Notes: a model not told the origin generated them from the sequence alone. A DNA stretch of 64,000 nt from an uncultured Alphaproteobacteria bacterium (GCA_945957365.1 CAMFKI010000006.1:62001-126000); one strand, 5' to 3'; shown: positions 35,241 through 46,913, numbered from the stretch's first letter. A program made the numbers and translations.

Positions 35241-36197
35241 TCACTCTTCCTCGAGCGCCAGCGTGCCGAAGGGAAGCGGCCCCTGCGGCATGAGGCGGAC
35301 CACGGCCCGCGCCGCGGTGCCGGGCAGGATCGAGGGACCCTCGTCGAGCTTCACCTCGACCATGAAGACCCGGGGCGGCTTGGTGGTGAGCAGGCCCGGC
35401 AGCCGCTGCATGATCTGCTGCAGCCGCGCATCGGCAGCGCCCGTGCCAGATTTTCGTGCCATGGCGATGACCGACATGTCCTTGTTCGTGAGACCCGGAA
35501 TTGCCTGCAGCACCTGATCGGGCGCCGCAAGCGGATTTATCTCGCCCGTCGGATTATAGACGGTGAGGCCTGCGCCAAGCGATGCGGCATCATCGGCCGG
35601 AATGCCGAGCACGGCCGGAAGCTGATCCACCGCGATGAAAATGATCGGCGGTGGAAGTTGCTTGATCTTGTCGAGGGCGGGCGCGGCAGCCGCGCTTCCA
35701 CCCGGCACAGCGCCCTTCTGGCCGGCCTGCCCAGGCTGGCCGGACGCGGGCTTCGCTTGCGCTCCGGCGAGTGCCGGCTCGACGGCGGCCCGCAGCTTGG
35801 TGATGCGGTCCGCCAACCCGTCGGCCTGCTTGCCGAGGCCGCTGAATCTCGCCACCGCCTCGATGAGCTTGGGATCGGAGCGGTTGAGATCGACATAGCC
35901 GGCCGCATCGCGCAGCGTGACGGTTGCCGAGATGCCGTTGCCGAGATCGATGGAGGTTTCATCGCCGGCCAGCAGGCCACGTTTCTTTTCCGGGGTTGCG
36001 AGAATGATGGCCTTGGCGGCCTCGATGCCGGAGCGCACCGCGAGATGCGAGGCCAGGCGACGCTGTTCGAGATCCTCGTTGCCGATGCCGGCGCGCGTCA
36101 GCGCCGAGACGGCGACCACCATCACCGACATGATCGCCACGGCCAGCAGCACCACGATCAGGATGATGCCGCGCTCGCGATGACGGAGCGGGCTCAT
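35241..36197 (-). CDS. gspK: Type II secretion minor pseudopilin GspK
   Basis: A 318-residue protein with a prepilin-like N-terminus (RHRERGIILIVVLLAVAIMS), the GspK motif YVDLNRSDPKLI and a helical region with repeated GIPADDAASL-like hairpins. Unlike other pseudopilins it lacks Glu5, as is normal for GspK. With GspI and GspJ it forms the pseudopilus tip. Start at ATG 36197 overlaps gspJ (ATGA). Confidence 0.9.
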   Translation of the reverse strand: MSPLRHRERGIILIVVLLAVAIMSVMVVAVSALTRAGIGNEDLEQRRLASHLAVRSGIEAAKAIILATPEKKRGLLAGDETSIDLGNGISATVTLRDAAGYVDLNRSDPKLIEAVARFSGLGKQADGLADRITKLRAAVEPALAGAQAKPASGQPGQAGQKGAVPGGSAAAAPALDKIKQLPPPIIFIAVDQLPAVLGIPADDAASLGAGLTVYNPTGEINPLAAPDQVLQAIPGLTNKDMSVIAMARKSGTGAADARLQQIMQRLPGLLTTKPPRVFMVEVKLDEGPSILPGTAARAVVRLMPQGPLPFGTLALEEE

Positions 36198-36889
36198 TGC
36201 GTCGTGTCCTTTTCCTCGGCGGTGCCGCAGCGGGCCTCGCGGTTTCCGGCACAGTCGACCTCGGAGTCGATGGCGAGCGACTGCACGAAACCCGGCACGC
36301 GGAGGCGGCCGGTGGCCTGGTTGGTGACGGTGAGGCGGATCTGCTCGGGCATGGTCTCGGCCGCCTGCCAGCTGTCGCTCCATTCGCGCTGGCCCGAGCG
36401 CTGGGCGCGATAGGCGAAGGCGATGTCATAAGGGCCCGACAGCAACACGACCGGGTCGCGCCACTCCGGCAGGGCATCGGAGCCAGCCCGCGGCAGGGGC
36501 GCGCGCTCACGCACCAGCAGCCGATTGTCGTCCTTGCCCTGAACGCTGAGGCGGATCAGGAACAGGCCGGGTGCCGTCAGCCCTTCGGCCTCGCGCAGCG
36601 GGTAGATGATGGTGTCCGGCCGGCCATCGAAGACGTAGCCGGCGAATTCGGTCGGCGATGCCGAGCGCCGGATCTTGGCGATGCGCGCGACGTCGGCTCC
36701 GAAGACATCGACTGCCGCACCGATTTCCGACTGCTCGCCGAGGCTGCGGCGGGTACGGTCGCTGCCCTTGCCCACCGCCGACATCGCCATGTTGAGGGAC
36801 ACGAGGATGAGCGAGGCGAGCACCATCGCGGCGAGCACTTCGATGAGCGTGAAGCCGGCCTCGTTGCGCTGTGGTACGCTGCTTGTCAT
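36194..36889 (-). CDS. gspJ: Type II secretion minor pseudopilin GspJ
   Basis: A 231-residue pseudopilin: prepilin site EAG-FTLIEVLAAMVLASL after a 13-residue leader, then a beta-rich domain. The ATG at 36889 overlaps gspI. Two cysteines near the C-terminus (DCAGNREARC) could form a disulphide. Confidence 0.9.
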   Translation of the reverse strand: MTSSVPQRNEAGFTLIEVLAAMVLASLILVSLNMAMSAVGKGSDRTRRSLGEQSEIGAAVDVFGADVARIAKIRRSASPTEFAGYVFDGRPDTIIYPLREAEGLTAPGLFLIRLSVQGKDDNRLLVRERAPLPRAGSDALPEWRDPVVLLSGPYDIAFAYRAQRSGQREWSDSWQAAETMPEQIRLTVTNQATGRLRVPGFVQSLAIDSEVDCAGNREARCGTAEEKDTTQ

Positions 36890-37260
36890 CGGCTGAGCTT
36901 CAATGCCGTGCCGGTGATCACGCCGCCCGCGCCCCAGCCCACCGACGCGGTGAGGCGGTACATGCGATAGGAGTCGGGCAGCTTGCCGGGACCTGCGACC
37001 GGCTCGATGCCGAGTTGCCAGTGATAGGGCCCTGAATCGCCCTCGCGCTGCGCCGCGGAAGTTTCCGCCGCCGCCAGTTCGTCTTCCAATATGGACTGCA
37101 GGATGAGGCGCGCGCCGAGGTGCTGGTCGAGCACGCTGGCGCCCTTCAGCGAACCGCCGACGCCGCTCGTCAGCACCGCGATGGCGCTGGCCGCGACCGC
37201 CAGCGCGCACAGTACCTCGACCAGCGAGAAGCCCGCCTGGGTCTCAGAGCGTCTGGGCAT
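36886..37260 (-). CDS. gspI: Type II secretion minor pseudopilin GspI
   Basis: A 124-residue pseudopilin with cleavage site QAG-FSLVEVLCALAVAASA near residue 10 and a short C-terminal domain. It overlaps gspH by 17 bases and gspJ by four. Confidence 0.9.
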   Translation of the reverse strand: MPRRSETQAGFSLVEVLCALAVAASAIAVLTSGVGGSLKGASVLDQHLGARLILQSILEDELAAAETSAAQREGDSGPYHWQLGIEPVAGPGKLPDSYRMYRLTASVGWGAGGVITGTALKLSR

Positions 37261-37696
37261 CGGCCCGCCCCGTCAGCCAGTTGATCTTCAGCCCGTAGCT
37301 GCGACCGCGAAAAGCGAAGGTGAGCTGGCCACCCGTCGAACCGCCGGAGGGAAAGAAGCGGACAGCCGGGAGGCTGCCGTCCTTCGGCACCGCCACCTGG
37401 GCATCGAGGGCCACGCCCGCGGGCATGTCCAGCATGCGGCTGCCGTCCGAGAAACTGAGGCGCCTTGCCTTGGCGTCGATCATGACGGCGGTCTGGGCAT
37501 GGGTTTCGATGGCGGCGGTGCGGGCGTCGCGGAACATCGCCTCGGCATCGACGAGGAACGAGCGCACGCGTGCCGATTCGAGACTCGAATGGCCCACCGA
37601 CATGACGGAGCTTGCCGACAGCACCAGGATCACCAGCACCACCAGCAGTTCGATCAGGGTGAACCCTGCCTGTGCCTCAGTTCGAGACGTCGGCAT
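37244..37696 (-). CDS. gspH: Type II secretion minor pseudopilin GspH
   Basis: A 150-residue pseudopilin with cleavage site QAG-FTLIELLVVLVILVLS and a GspH-type beta domain (TAVMIDAKARRLSFSDG). Start taken at ATG 37696, which gives an 11-residue leader and overlaps the end of gspG. Confidence 0.9.
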   Translation of the reverse strand: MPTSRTEAQAGFTLIELLVVLVILVLSASSVMSVGHSSLESARVRSFLVDAEAMFRDARTAAIETHAQTAVMIDAKARRLSFSDGSRMLDMPAGVALDAQVAVPKDGSLPAVRFFPSGGSTGGQLTFAFRGRSYGLKINWLTGRADAQTL

Positions 37697-38132
37697 TCTC
37701 GTCCGTACCGCCTTCCTTGCCGTCTGCGCCCAGGGTCTTGATCTCGAAGGATGTGCCGTTCTGGCCCGCCTGGTAGAGGTAGGGACGTCCCCACGGATCC
37801 TGGGGAACGCCGCCCTTGGTGAGGTAGGGGCCATTCCAGCCCGGGATGTTGCCCGGCGACTTCACCAGCGCGGTGAGCCCCTCGGTGGAGGTGGGATAGC
37901 GGCCGACATCGATGTGGAAGAGCTCCATCGCGGTCACCAGGCTCTCGATCTGGACATGCGCCGTCTTGGCCCGCGAGCTTCCGAGATAGCCGATGACGCG
38001 CGGTCCGATGATCGAGGCGAGCAGCACGAGGATGACCAGCACGACGAGCAGTTCGACGAGGGTGAAGCCCGCCTCGCGGTTGCGCCGTCCGTCGTGCCTG
38101 CGGAGCTTTTTCTGGATACGGCTCGAAATCAT
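37677..38132 (-). CDS. gspG: Type II secretion major pseudopilin GspG
   Basis: A 151-residue major pseudopilin: cleavage site EAG-FTLVELLVVLVILVLLA, followed by the conserved GspG segment RYPTSTEGLTALVKSPG and DPWGRPYLY, including Asp residues of the calcium site near the end (GADGKEGGTDENAD). The ATG at 38132 is preferred to a TTG 18 bases earlier because AGGG is suitably spaced. Confidence 0.95.
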   Translation of the reverse strand: MISSRIQKKLRRHDGRRNREAGFTLVELLVVLVILVLLASIIGPRVIGYLGSSRAKTAHVQIESLVTAMELFHIDVGRYPTSTEGLTALVKSPGNIPGWNGPYLTKGGVPQDPWGRPYLYQAGQNGTSFEIKTLGADGKEGGTDENADVSN

Positions 38133-38146
38133 GAGGTGAAACCCTG

Positions 38147-39355
38147 TCAAATGGCGAGATCGTTGATGGAGATCACCGCGCTCATCAGCGAGGTGATGAT
38201 GAATCCGACGAAGACGCTGAGCACCAGGATGATGATCGGGCCGAGCAGCGAGACGGTACGGTCGGTCAGGCGGTCGAGTTCGTCGTCGAGAATGTCGGTG
38301 ACGCGCAGCAGGCTGGGCGTGAGATTGCCGGTTTCCGCGCCCACCTTGATCATGCGGGCCAGCAAGGGCGGCAGGATGCGGGAGCGTTCGAGCGGAACCA
38401 CGAAGTCCTCGCCGCGGCGCAGCGCCACCTCCATGTCTTCCGCCGCCTTGAGGATGCGGCGGTCGGGGCTGGTCGAGGCGATGAGCTTGAGGCTCGCCGG
38501 CAGGTTCATGCCGGCGGCCGACAGGGTTCCGAGCAGGCGGCAGAACTGCGCCACTTCGGACTTCATCAGCAGCGTGCCCAGAAGCGGCAGGCGCAGCGCC
38601 ACGTCGCGCAGGAGGCGCGGCAGGGACGTGCGCGTCCAGAGATAGCCCATTGCGATCACCGCGAGGCTGACCACCATGGCCAGCGTGATGCCGTTGGCGA
38701 TGAGCCAGTCGGAAACATTGAGCACCATCTTGGCGGATTCGGGGACGGGCGCGCCGCTGCTCGAGATCATGTCCTTGATGCCGGGCACCACCGAGACCAT
38801 GAGGAAGATGACGACGCCGATCGACAGCACGACCAGCATGATGGGATAGACGAGGGCCGAGACGACCTTGCCTCTCACCTTCTGCTCGCGTTCGCGCGCC
38901 GTGGCGAGGCGGTCGAGCACCGAGGCGAGCGTGCCGGTCGCTTCGCCCACTTCCACCATCGACAGATAGAAGGGGGGGAAGGCGCCGGTCTCCTCCAGCG
39001 CATCGTGGAAGCTGCGGCCCTTGCGGATGGCGCCGCGCACCTCGACGAGGGCGGCGGCGAGCGACTTCGAGAAGGTTTCGCCCGACAGGATCTCGAGCGA
39101 GCGGTTCAGCGTGGTGCCGGCCTGCAGCAGCCAGGCGAGCTGGCGGGTGAAGCCCGTCAGCTCCTGGCGGGGGATGCGCCCGCCGGTGATGCTCATGAAG
39201 GAGGTGGCGCCATCGCCGGCGTCCTCGCGCAGCTCGATGGGATGGAGGCCCTGTTCGGACAGGCGGCTGATCGCCAGCGAGCGGTCGGCGCCCTCGATGG
39301 TGCCCATCACCCGCTCGCCCGAGTCCCGGATCGCCGAATAGCGGAAGCTCGCCAT
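38147..39355 (-). CDS. gspF: Type II secretion inner-membrane platform protein GspF
   Basis: A 402-residue protein with two T2SSF domains (LTGFTRQLAWLLQAGTTLNR and FCRLLGTLSAAGMNLPASLK) and three membrane helices. The ATG at 39355 shares its A with the gspE stop, with GGAGGA just upstream. Confidence 0.95.
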   Translation of the reverse strand: MASFRYSAIRDSGERVMGTIEGADRSLAISRLSEQGLHPIELREDAGDGATSFMSITGGRIPRQELTGFTRQLAWLLQAGTTLNRSLEILSGETFSKSLAAALVEVRGAIRKGRSFHDALEETGAFPPFYLSMVEVGEATGTLASVLDRLATAREREQKVRGKVVSALVYPIMLVVLSIGVVIFLMVSVVPGIKDMISSSGAPVPESAKMVLNVSDWLIANGITLAMVVSLAVIAMGYLWTRTSLPRLLRDVALRLPLLGTLLMKSEVAQFCRLLGTLSAAGMNLPASLKLIASTSPDRRILKAAEDMEVALRRGEDFVVPLERSRILPPLLARMIKVGAETGNLTPSLLRVTDILDDELDRLTDRTVSLLGPIIILVLSVFVGFIITSLMSAVISINDLAI

Positions 39356-41010
39356 CAATCCTCCGACGTCACCCGCCCGAGTTCCTCGATGGTGGTGAGG
39401 CCCTCACGGCATTTGGCAAAACCGTCCGACATCATGCTGGGCGTACCCGCCTTGCGCGCCGCCAGCGCGATGACATCGGCTGAAACGCCCGGCTTGATGA
39501 GGCGGCGGACGTGATCGTCGATCACCATCGCCTCGAAGATGGCGGCGCGGCCCGAGAAGCCGGTGTTGCCGCAATAGGTGCAGCCGCAGGCGCGGTACAG
39601 CGTCACGCTGCCGTTTCCCGAGGCGCCCGCACTGTCGGGCAGCTGCGCCAGGAGATCGGGCGTCGCCTCATAGGGCTCGCGGCAATGGATGCACAGCTTG
39701 CGCACCAGGCGCTGGGCCACCACGCAGCGCAGCGTCGAGGCGATGAGATAGGCCTGGACGCCGAGGTCGAGCAGGCGGATGACGGCGCCGGCGGCGGAAT
39801 TGGTGTGCAGCGTGGTGAGCACGAGATGGCCGGTGAGGGCGGCGTTGACGCCGATGCTCGCGGTTTCCGAATCGCGCATTTCGCCGACCATGATGATGTC
39901 GGGGTCGAAGCGCAGCAGCGAGCGCAGGGTGCGCGCGAAGCTCAGGCCGATCTCGCTGTGGATCTGGATCTGGTTGACGCCTTCGACCTGGTATTCGACG
40001 GGGTCTTCGATGGTGACGATCTTGCGGCGGGGATCGTTGAGAACGCCCAGCACCGCGGCGAGCGTGGTGGTCTTGCCGCTGCCGGTGGGGCCGGTCACCA
40101 CGATCATGCCGTGGGCATGCTGGATCTGCTGCCGCAGCTTGGCGAGATCGGCGGGCGACAGGCCGAGGCGGTTGATGTCGGGCGCCTGGGTGTTGGAACT
40201 GAGGAAGCGGATGGCGATCGACTCGCCGTGAATCGTCGGCATGGTCGCCACGCGGATGTCATGCTCACGCTCGGCGATCCGCAGCCGCGCGCGGCCATCC
40301 TGCGGCAAGCGCTTTTCGGCAATGTTCAGGTTGGTCAGGATTTTCAGCCGCGACACGGCGGCGCGGCCCAGTTCGCTGGACAGGCGCTCGCGCTCCTCGA
40401 GCAGGCCGTCGACACGATGCCTGACGATGACGTAGCCGCGCGCGGGCTCGATGTGGAGGTCGGTGGCGCGGGCGGCCGAGGCTTCGCGGAAGAGCCGGTT
40501 GACGAGGTCGATGACCGGCGCGTCGAGTGCCAAGTCCTTCAGCGTGTCATCGTCGTCGGAGCCGAAGTTGCCATTGGTCTGGCCGGCGTCGGCACGCTCT
40601 TCGTCGAGGCGCTCGATCGCCGAGAGAATCTGATTGTCGGTGGCGAGCGACAGCGACAGGTCACGGCCCGAGGCAAGCCTGAGGGCGGCGAGTGTGGCGT
40701 CATCGGAGGGATCGCTGACGATGACCGACAGCGTGTCGCCCTGCACGCTCACCGGCAGGACGTGGCGCTCGCGCATGAAGCGCAGCGAAATCGCGTCCGG
40801 CAGCACGCGCTCCGAAGGCCAGGCCGTGGCGATCGGCAAATCGAACACGCGGCCGAGTTCGGTTGCCAGCACCTGCTGGTCGACCAGGCCCTGGCGCAGC
40901 AGCAGCCGCACTTCCGTGTCCCGGCCCTCGGCGGCCTGGCCGACGATGAGCGCCGCCTGCTCATTCGAGATGAGGGCGCGCCGGGAAAGATCGCTGAGAA
41001 GGTGTTTCAC
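39355..41010 (-). CDS. gspE: Type II secretion ATPase GspE
   Basis: A 551-residue hexameric ATPase: N1E domain (about residues 1-120), Walker A GPTGSGKTTTLAAVLG, Asp box KIVTIEDPVEYQVEG, Walker B PDIIMVGEMRDSETA, His box LVLTTLHTNSA and a zinc site formed by CIHC and CGCTYCG. It powers pseudopilus assembly. First gene of the minus-strand gsp operon. Confidence 0.96.
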   Translation of the reverse strand: MKHLLSDLSRRALISNEQAALIVGQAAEGRDTEVRLLLRQGLVDQQVLATELGRVFDLPIATAWPSERVLPDAISLRFMRERHVLPVSVQGDTLSVIVSDPSDDATLAALRLASGRDLSLSLATDNQILSAIERLDEERADAGQTNGNFGSDDDDTLKDLALDAPVIDLVNRLFREASAARATDLHIEPARGYVIVRHRVDGLLEERERLSSELGRAAVSRLKILTNLNIAEKRLPQDGRARLRIAEREHDIRVATMPTIHGESIAIRFLSSNTQAPDINRLGLSPADLAKLRQQIQHAHGMIVVTGPTGSGKTTTLAAVLGVLNDPRRKIVTIEDPVEYQVEGVNQIQIHSEIGLSFARTLRSLLRFDPDIIMVGEMRDSETASIGVNAALTGHLVLTTLHTNSAAGAVIRLLDLGVQAYLIASTLRCVVAQRLVRKLCIHCREPYEATPDLLAQLPDSAGASGNGSVTLYRACGCTYCGNTGFSGRAAIFEAMVIDDHVRRLIKPGVSADVIALAARKAGTPSMMSDGFAKCREGLTTIEELGRVTSED

Positions 41011-41076
41011 GGTGTCCTAGTCTACAGGGCCAGCCTTAACCGCACAATAAACGGCGTCAGCTTTGGAAGCGGTTGC

Positions 41077-41997
41077 TCATGACGGTTGCAGGGACAGCGA
41101 TCCGCGCAGCGCCTCCGCCGCCTGGCGCACCACCTCTGCAATATGTTGCAGCTGGCCGGCCAGCGGGCTGGTCCGCCGCCAGATCATGCCGATGGTGCGG
41201 CGGGGCTGCGGCGCGGCGAAGCGGGCGAGCGAAACTGCCGCCGAGCGGGTCTCGACCACGGCGGCCATTTCCGGAATGAACGTGACGCCGATCCCTGCCC
41301 CCACCATCTGCACGAGGGTCGAGAGCGAGCTTCCTTCCAAAACCTCGCGCGGCAGGCTGGAGGCCATGTTGCAGAAGGCCAGAGCCTGGTCGCGGAAGCA
41401 GTGCCCCTCCTCCAGCAGAAGGAGGCGCATCTCCTTCAGCATGTCGCTGCTGGGCACCGGCTTCGCAGCGTCCGCCGCGGGCCGCACCAGCAGGAATTCC
41501 TCAACGAACAGAGGCGCTTCGGCGAAGGCCGCTTCCGAGACCGGCAAGGCCACGATGGCGGTGTCGAGGCGACCCTCGGAGAGCTCGCGCAGGAGCTTGC
41601 CCGTCAGCGTCTCGCGCACATGAATGTCGAGACCGGGGTGCAGACGATTTAGGTTGCCGACGATGGCCGGCAGCAGATAGGGCGCCACGGTGGGAATGAC
41701 GCCGATGCGCAAGCGGCCCGAGAGCCAGCTGTGCGAGGCCCGGGCGACGTCGGCCAGCTCGTCGACGGCGCGCAGGATTTCGCGCACACGGGGTGCGAAT
41801 TCCTCGCCGAAGCGGGTGAGCCTGACCTGGCGGGGGCTGCGCTCGAAGAGCTCCGCCCCCAGCGACTCCTCGAGATCCCTGATCTGCAGCGACAGCGCCG
41901 GCTGGGAGACCGCACAGGCCTCCGCAGCCCGGCCGAAATGGCCATGCCGGGCCAACGCTTCGAAATAGCGCAGCTGCCGGAGGGTGAGGTTGTTCAT
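41077..41997 (-). CDS. oxyR: LysR-type peroxide sensor OxyR
   Basis: A 306-residue LysR regulator with an N-terminal winged helix (LRQLRYFEALARHGHFGRAA) and an OxyR-type effector domain with Cys200 in EEGHCFRDQ and Cys209 nine residues later, matching the redox pair Cys199/Cys208 of E. coli OxyR. Divergent from katG across 149 bases, as in many Alphaproteobacteria; peroxide-oxidised OxyR would activate katG. Confidence 0.94.
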   Translation of the reverse strand: MNNLTLRQLRYFEALARHGHFGRAAEACAVSQPALSLQIRDLEESLGAELFERSPRQVRLTRFGEEFAPRVREILRAVDELADVARASHSWLSGRLRIGVIPTVAPYLLPAIVGNLNRLHPGLDIHVRETLTGKLLRELSEGRLDTAIVALPVSEAAFAEAPLFVEEFLLVRPAADAAKPVPSSDMLKEMRLLLLEEGHCFRDQALAFCNMASSLPREVLEGSSLSTLVQMVGAGIGVTFIPEMAAVVETRSAAVSLARFAAPQPRRTIGMIWRRTSPLAGQLQHIAEVVRQAAEALRGSLSLQPS

Positions 41998-42035
41998 AGG
42001 TTATTCTTATCGTAACAATCAGAAAATTCAACTAT
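41996..42035. promoter_or_regulatory. Possible OxyR-binding region between oxyR and katG
   Basis: ATAG (41996-41999), seven bases, TTAT (42007-42010) matches the first half of the OxyR pattern of four-base elements spaced by seven; the second half (ATCA at 42018, CTAT at 42032) is present but not in register. The first element overlaps the oxyR start codon, compatible with autorepression. Confidence 0.35.
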
Positions 42036-42041
42036 TCCTAA

Positions 42042-44354
<2,313 letters not shown>

Positions 44355-44378
44355 GCAAGATCGATGCGGGACTGGCGG

Positions 44379-44406
44379 AAGGGCGGCGCAAGCCGCCCTT
44401 TCTATT
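44379..44406. terminator. Rho-independent terminator after katG
   Basis: AAGGGCGGC (44379-44387), GCAA loop, GCCGCCCTT (44392-44400), then TCTATTT. The nine-base stem with A and T flanks can serve both katG and the convergent gene ending at 44402. Confidence 0.85.
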
Positions 44407-45226
44407 TGCCGATGAGTGTCGCCACGCCGACGTCGCCATCGAAGACGTAGCGGTTGACGCGCTTCGCCGGAAGTTCGTCGCGGTCGCTGTAGGAGGTGAC
44501 CTCGCCGATGATCTGCCGGCCCTGCAGTTCCGCAATGATGAGGTCGCGTTCGGAATTGGTGTCGGCGGCGGTCCGATGCGTGACCTGGAACGACAGCCAG
44601 GTGAGCGAGAAGCCGGTATCACGCGTTGCCGCCCCCACCCACAGTGCCGGCTCACCCTCGGGCGGACGGTCGGTGCTCAGCCAGAAGCCCGGCGTTCCCA
44701 GAGAATCCGCGACGACGGTTTGGCCGATGCTCCAGAACCGCACGTGGTGGCGCTTGCGCGGGCTGTTGTCGATGGGTTTCTGGAATCCGATGTCCTGACC
44801 GCGGCCGAACAGGAACAGCGTGCTGAAGGGCGCGCTCGGATAGGGCTTGTTCAGCACGAAGGCCTGCACCATGCGCCATGAACTTGCGAGACTGAGCCTG
44901 TCCGCCTCGGTCCAGCCGATGGCGGCGAAGGCGGCGCGCAATTGCGGCAGCGTGCCGATGAGGGCGATGTTGACGGGATCGCCCGGCAGTCCGTCACCCG
45001 TCGTCGTATAGGCGGGCACGTGCTGGCGTTTGAGGACCTTGAGGCCCATCCGGATGGCGCGGGGAAGGATGACGTATGCGGCGAGACCGTAGGTGACCGC
45101 GACGGCGGCGATCCATGGCAGCGTGTTGTCGGTCACCTTGAAGACGACGAAGACGATCAGCCAGACCGTCAGGATGCCAATCAGTACGACCAAGGTGCGC
45201 CGCCAGAGCAGGAGCAACAGTCGCAT
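44402..45226 (-). CDS. LssY C-terminal-domain membrane protein
   Basis: A 274-residue protein with two N-terminal membrane helices (LVVLIGILTVWLIVFVVFKV and a second around residue 45), then an LssY_C-type domain with GDPVNIALIGTLPQLRAAFA, GWTEADRLSLASSWRM, LFLFGRGQDIGFQKPI and RKRHHVRFWSIG. The domain is found alone or fused to PAP2 phosphatases; its function is unknown. It may be cotranscribed with the phosphatase upstream (five-base gap). Confidence 0.85.
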   Translation of the reverse strand: MRLLLLLWRRTLVVLIGILTVWLIVFVVFKVTDNTLPWIAAVAVTYGLAAYVILPRAIRMGLKVLKRQHVPAYTTTGDGLPGDPVNIALIGTLPQLRAAFAAIGWTEADRLSLASSWRMVQAFVLNKPYPSAPFSTLFLFGRGQDIGFQKPIDNSPRKRHHVRFWSIGQTVVADSLGTPGFWLSTDRPPEGEPALWVGAATRDTGFSLTWLSFQVTHRTAADTNSERDLIIAELQGRQIIGEVTSYSDRDELPAKRVNRYVFDGDVGVATLIGK

Positions 45227-45231
45227 GGCCG

Positions 45232-46131
45232 TCAGAAATCGATGTTGAGGAGCGAGAAATCGTCAGGCAGCGGACCCGGGCCGTTGAGGCCGCGGACCCA
45301 GTCGAGCATCTCACGAGGTGTTTCGCTACGCGCGAGCCGCTCGACGAAGGTCTGGAATTCCAGCATCTCGCCGGGCGCCGTCTCGACCTCGAAGGTGCCG
45401 TCGCTGACGAGGTGCAGACGATCGCCCGCGGCCACATTGCAATGCGCCGTGCGATAGCGCATCGCCTCCATCATGCCGATGGCGATGCCGGGCGTGGCCA
45501 GCGTCTGCACGCTGCCATCGGCCTTGCGCAGCACCGAGGGCGGATGGCCGCCACTGGCATAACGCAGTTCACCGGTGCTGCGCTTCAGCACGCCGTACCA
45601 GATCGTGAAGTACATGTTGTTCTGCCGTTCCATCGGAAAGGCGTCGTTGAGTGCGGAGAGCACGGCGCCCGGGTCGCGGAAATCGGTGTTGGGAAGGGCG
45701 GCCGAACGCAGCACGTTGATGGCGGTCACCGAGAGAAGTGCCGCGCCGACGCCATGGCCGCAGACGTCGAGCAGGTAGAAGGCCATGTGGTCGGGGTCGA
45801 TCTGGTGATAGCCGAAGCTGTCGCCGCCGAGTTCGGTCGAGGGTTCCAGCAGCCACTCGGTACGCGGCGCCGTCGTGCGGGGCTCTGGCAGGATCGAAAA
45901 GATGTAGTTGGCGGCCTCGGTCAGTTCTTCCGACAGCCGCTTCTGCGTGACGGTGAGGGCGAGATTTGCCTCGGCGAGCTGGTCTTCCACCGCCTCGCCA
46001 TGCTCGATCGTCGCCTGGTAGAGCAGGTTCAGGTCGTCGAGCTCGGCCCTGACATCGGCCAGTTCCGCCTCCAGTGCGGCGAGCCGGTCCGCCGGACCGG
46101 CCGCTGCCTCACTCACCGATCCGGCACTCAC
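45232..46131 (-). CDS. SpoIIE/RsbU-type PP2C serine phosphatase
   Basis: A 299-residue protein: coiled coil (about 15-75), then a PPM domain with GGDSFGYHQIDPDHMAFYLLDVCGHGVGAAL and DRLHLVSDGTFEVET ending DDFSLLNIDF. It lacks a sensor domain beyond the coiled coil. It should dephosphorylate the STAS protein encoded next to it in a partner switch. GTG start overlapping the STAS stop (GTGA). Confidence 0.9.
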   Translation of the reverse strand: MSAGSVSEAAAGPADRLAALEAELADVRAELDDLNLLYQATIEHGEAVEDQLAEANLALTVTQKRLSEELTEAANYIFSILPEPRTTAPRTEWLLEPSTELGGDSFGYHQIDPDHMAFYLLDVCGHGVGAALLSVTAINVLRSAALPNTDFRDPGAVLSALNDAFPMERQNNMYFTIWYGVLKRSTGELRYASGGHPPSVLRKADGSVQTLATPGIAIGMMEAMRYRTAHCNVAAGDRLHLVSDGTFEVETAPGEMLEFQTFVERLARSETPREMLDWVRGLNGPGPLPDDFSLLNIDF

Positions 46132-46466
46132 GCGAGCGCGGAAATCGCCTGGGCGACGCTGTCGTGCAGGCCGAAGATATTGTCGAAGCCCGATACGGCA
46201 AGAACTTCCTTCACGTTGTTCTTGGCGCAGGCGATGGTGAGGCCGCCTCCGGCCGACTTCGCCTTCTTGGCCGTGGTGAGGATGACGCGCAGGCCGGCGG
46301 AGGAGATGTAATCGAGGTCGGTGGCATCGATCACCACCTTCTTCGGACCATTTTCGAGAAGTGCCGCAGCATCGTCCTCGAAGGCCTTGGCGCTGTTCGA
46401 ATCGATGCGGCGCGCCGGCTTGAGGACGAGAGCGCCGTTCACGGTTTCATGGTTGAGGCTGGTCAC
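46128..46466 (-). CDS. STAS-domain anti-sigma factor antagonist
   Basis: A 112-residue single STAS domain with VVIDATDLDYISSAGLRVIL; the Ser-Ser-Ala-Gly loop holds the phospho-acceptor serine. GTG start with GGGAGAAG six bases upstream. It would bind the ATPase-like anti-sigma factor when dephosphorylated by the neighbouring PP2C enzyme. Confidence 0.92.
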   Translation of the reverse strand: MTSLNHETVNGALVLKPARRIDSNSAKAFEDDAAALLENGPKKVVIDATDLDYISSAGLRVILTTAKKAKSAGGGLTIACAKNNVKEVLAVSGFDNIFGLHDSVAQAISALA

Positions 46467-46490
46467 TTTTTCTTCTCCCTGCTGGGCCGC

Positions 46491-46913
46491 CTAGGCGGCC
46501 TTCACGTTCATTTCCAGTGTCAGACGGTTGAACCCGTCGACACGCCTGTAGTCAAGACGGTCCATGAAGCTTTTCACGATGGTGAGACCGAGCCCGCCCA
46601 CCTCGCGGGTTTCGATGTCGCCCGCGGGCGGCGTCGTCTCGGCCTGCAGCGGGTCGAAGGGCGGCCCGTTGTCGGCGAGCTCGGCGTGGAGCACCCCGTC
46701 ACGGTGTTCGATTGCCAGGCTGATGGTGCCGTCGCTGCGGCCTGCAAGCCCGTAGGATATGATGTTGGTGATCAGCTCGTCGAGAGCGAGGCCGAAGCGC
46801 AGGGACTGGGCGGCGGGTACGCCATTCTCGGCGCCGAATTCTTCGAGCGTGTCGATGACGCGCGCGACTTCCTGGACATCGTTCGCCAGCGACATGTCGA
46901 TGCGGGCGCTCAA
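46491..46913 (-). CDS. RsbW-like anti-sigma factor/serine kinase
   Basis: A 140-residue GHKL ATPase domain with N-box LALDELITNIISYG, G1 box LADNGPPFDP and G2 box GGLGLTIVKSF. It would phosphorylate the STAS partner and sequester an output protein. A TTG start at 46913 has GAGAGGGG eight bases upstream; ATG at 46895 is the alternative. No sigma factor gene lies beside it, so the output target is unknown. Confidence 0.9.
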   Translation of the reverse strand: MSARIDMSLANDVQEVARVIDTLEEFGAENGVPAAQSLRFGLALDELITNIISYGLAGRSDGTISLAIEHRDGVLHAELADNGPPFDPLQAETTPPAGDIETREVGGLGLTIVKSFMDRLDYRRVDGFNRLTLEMNVKAA

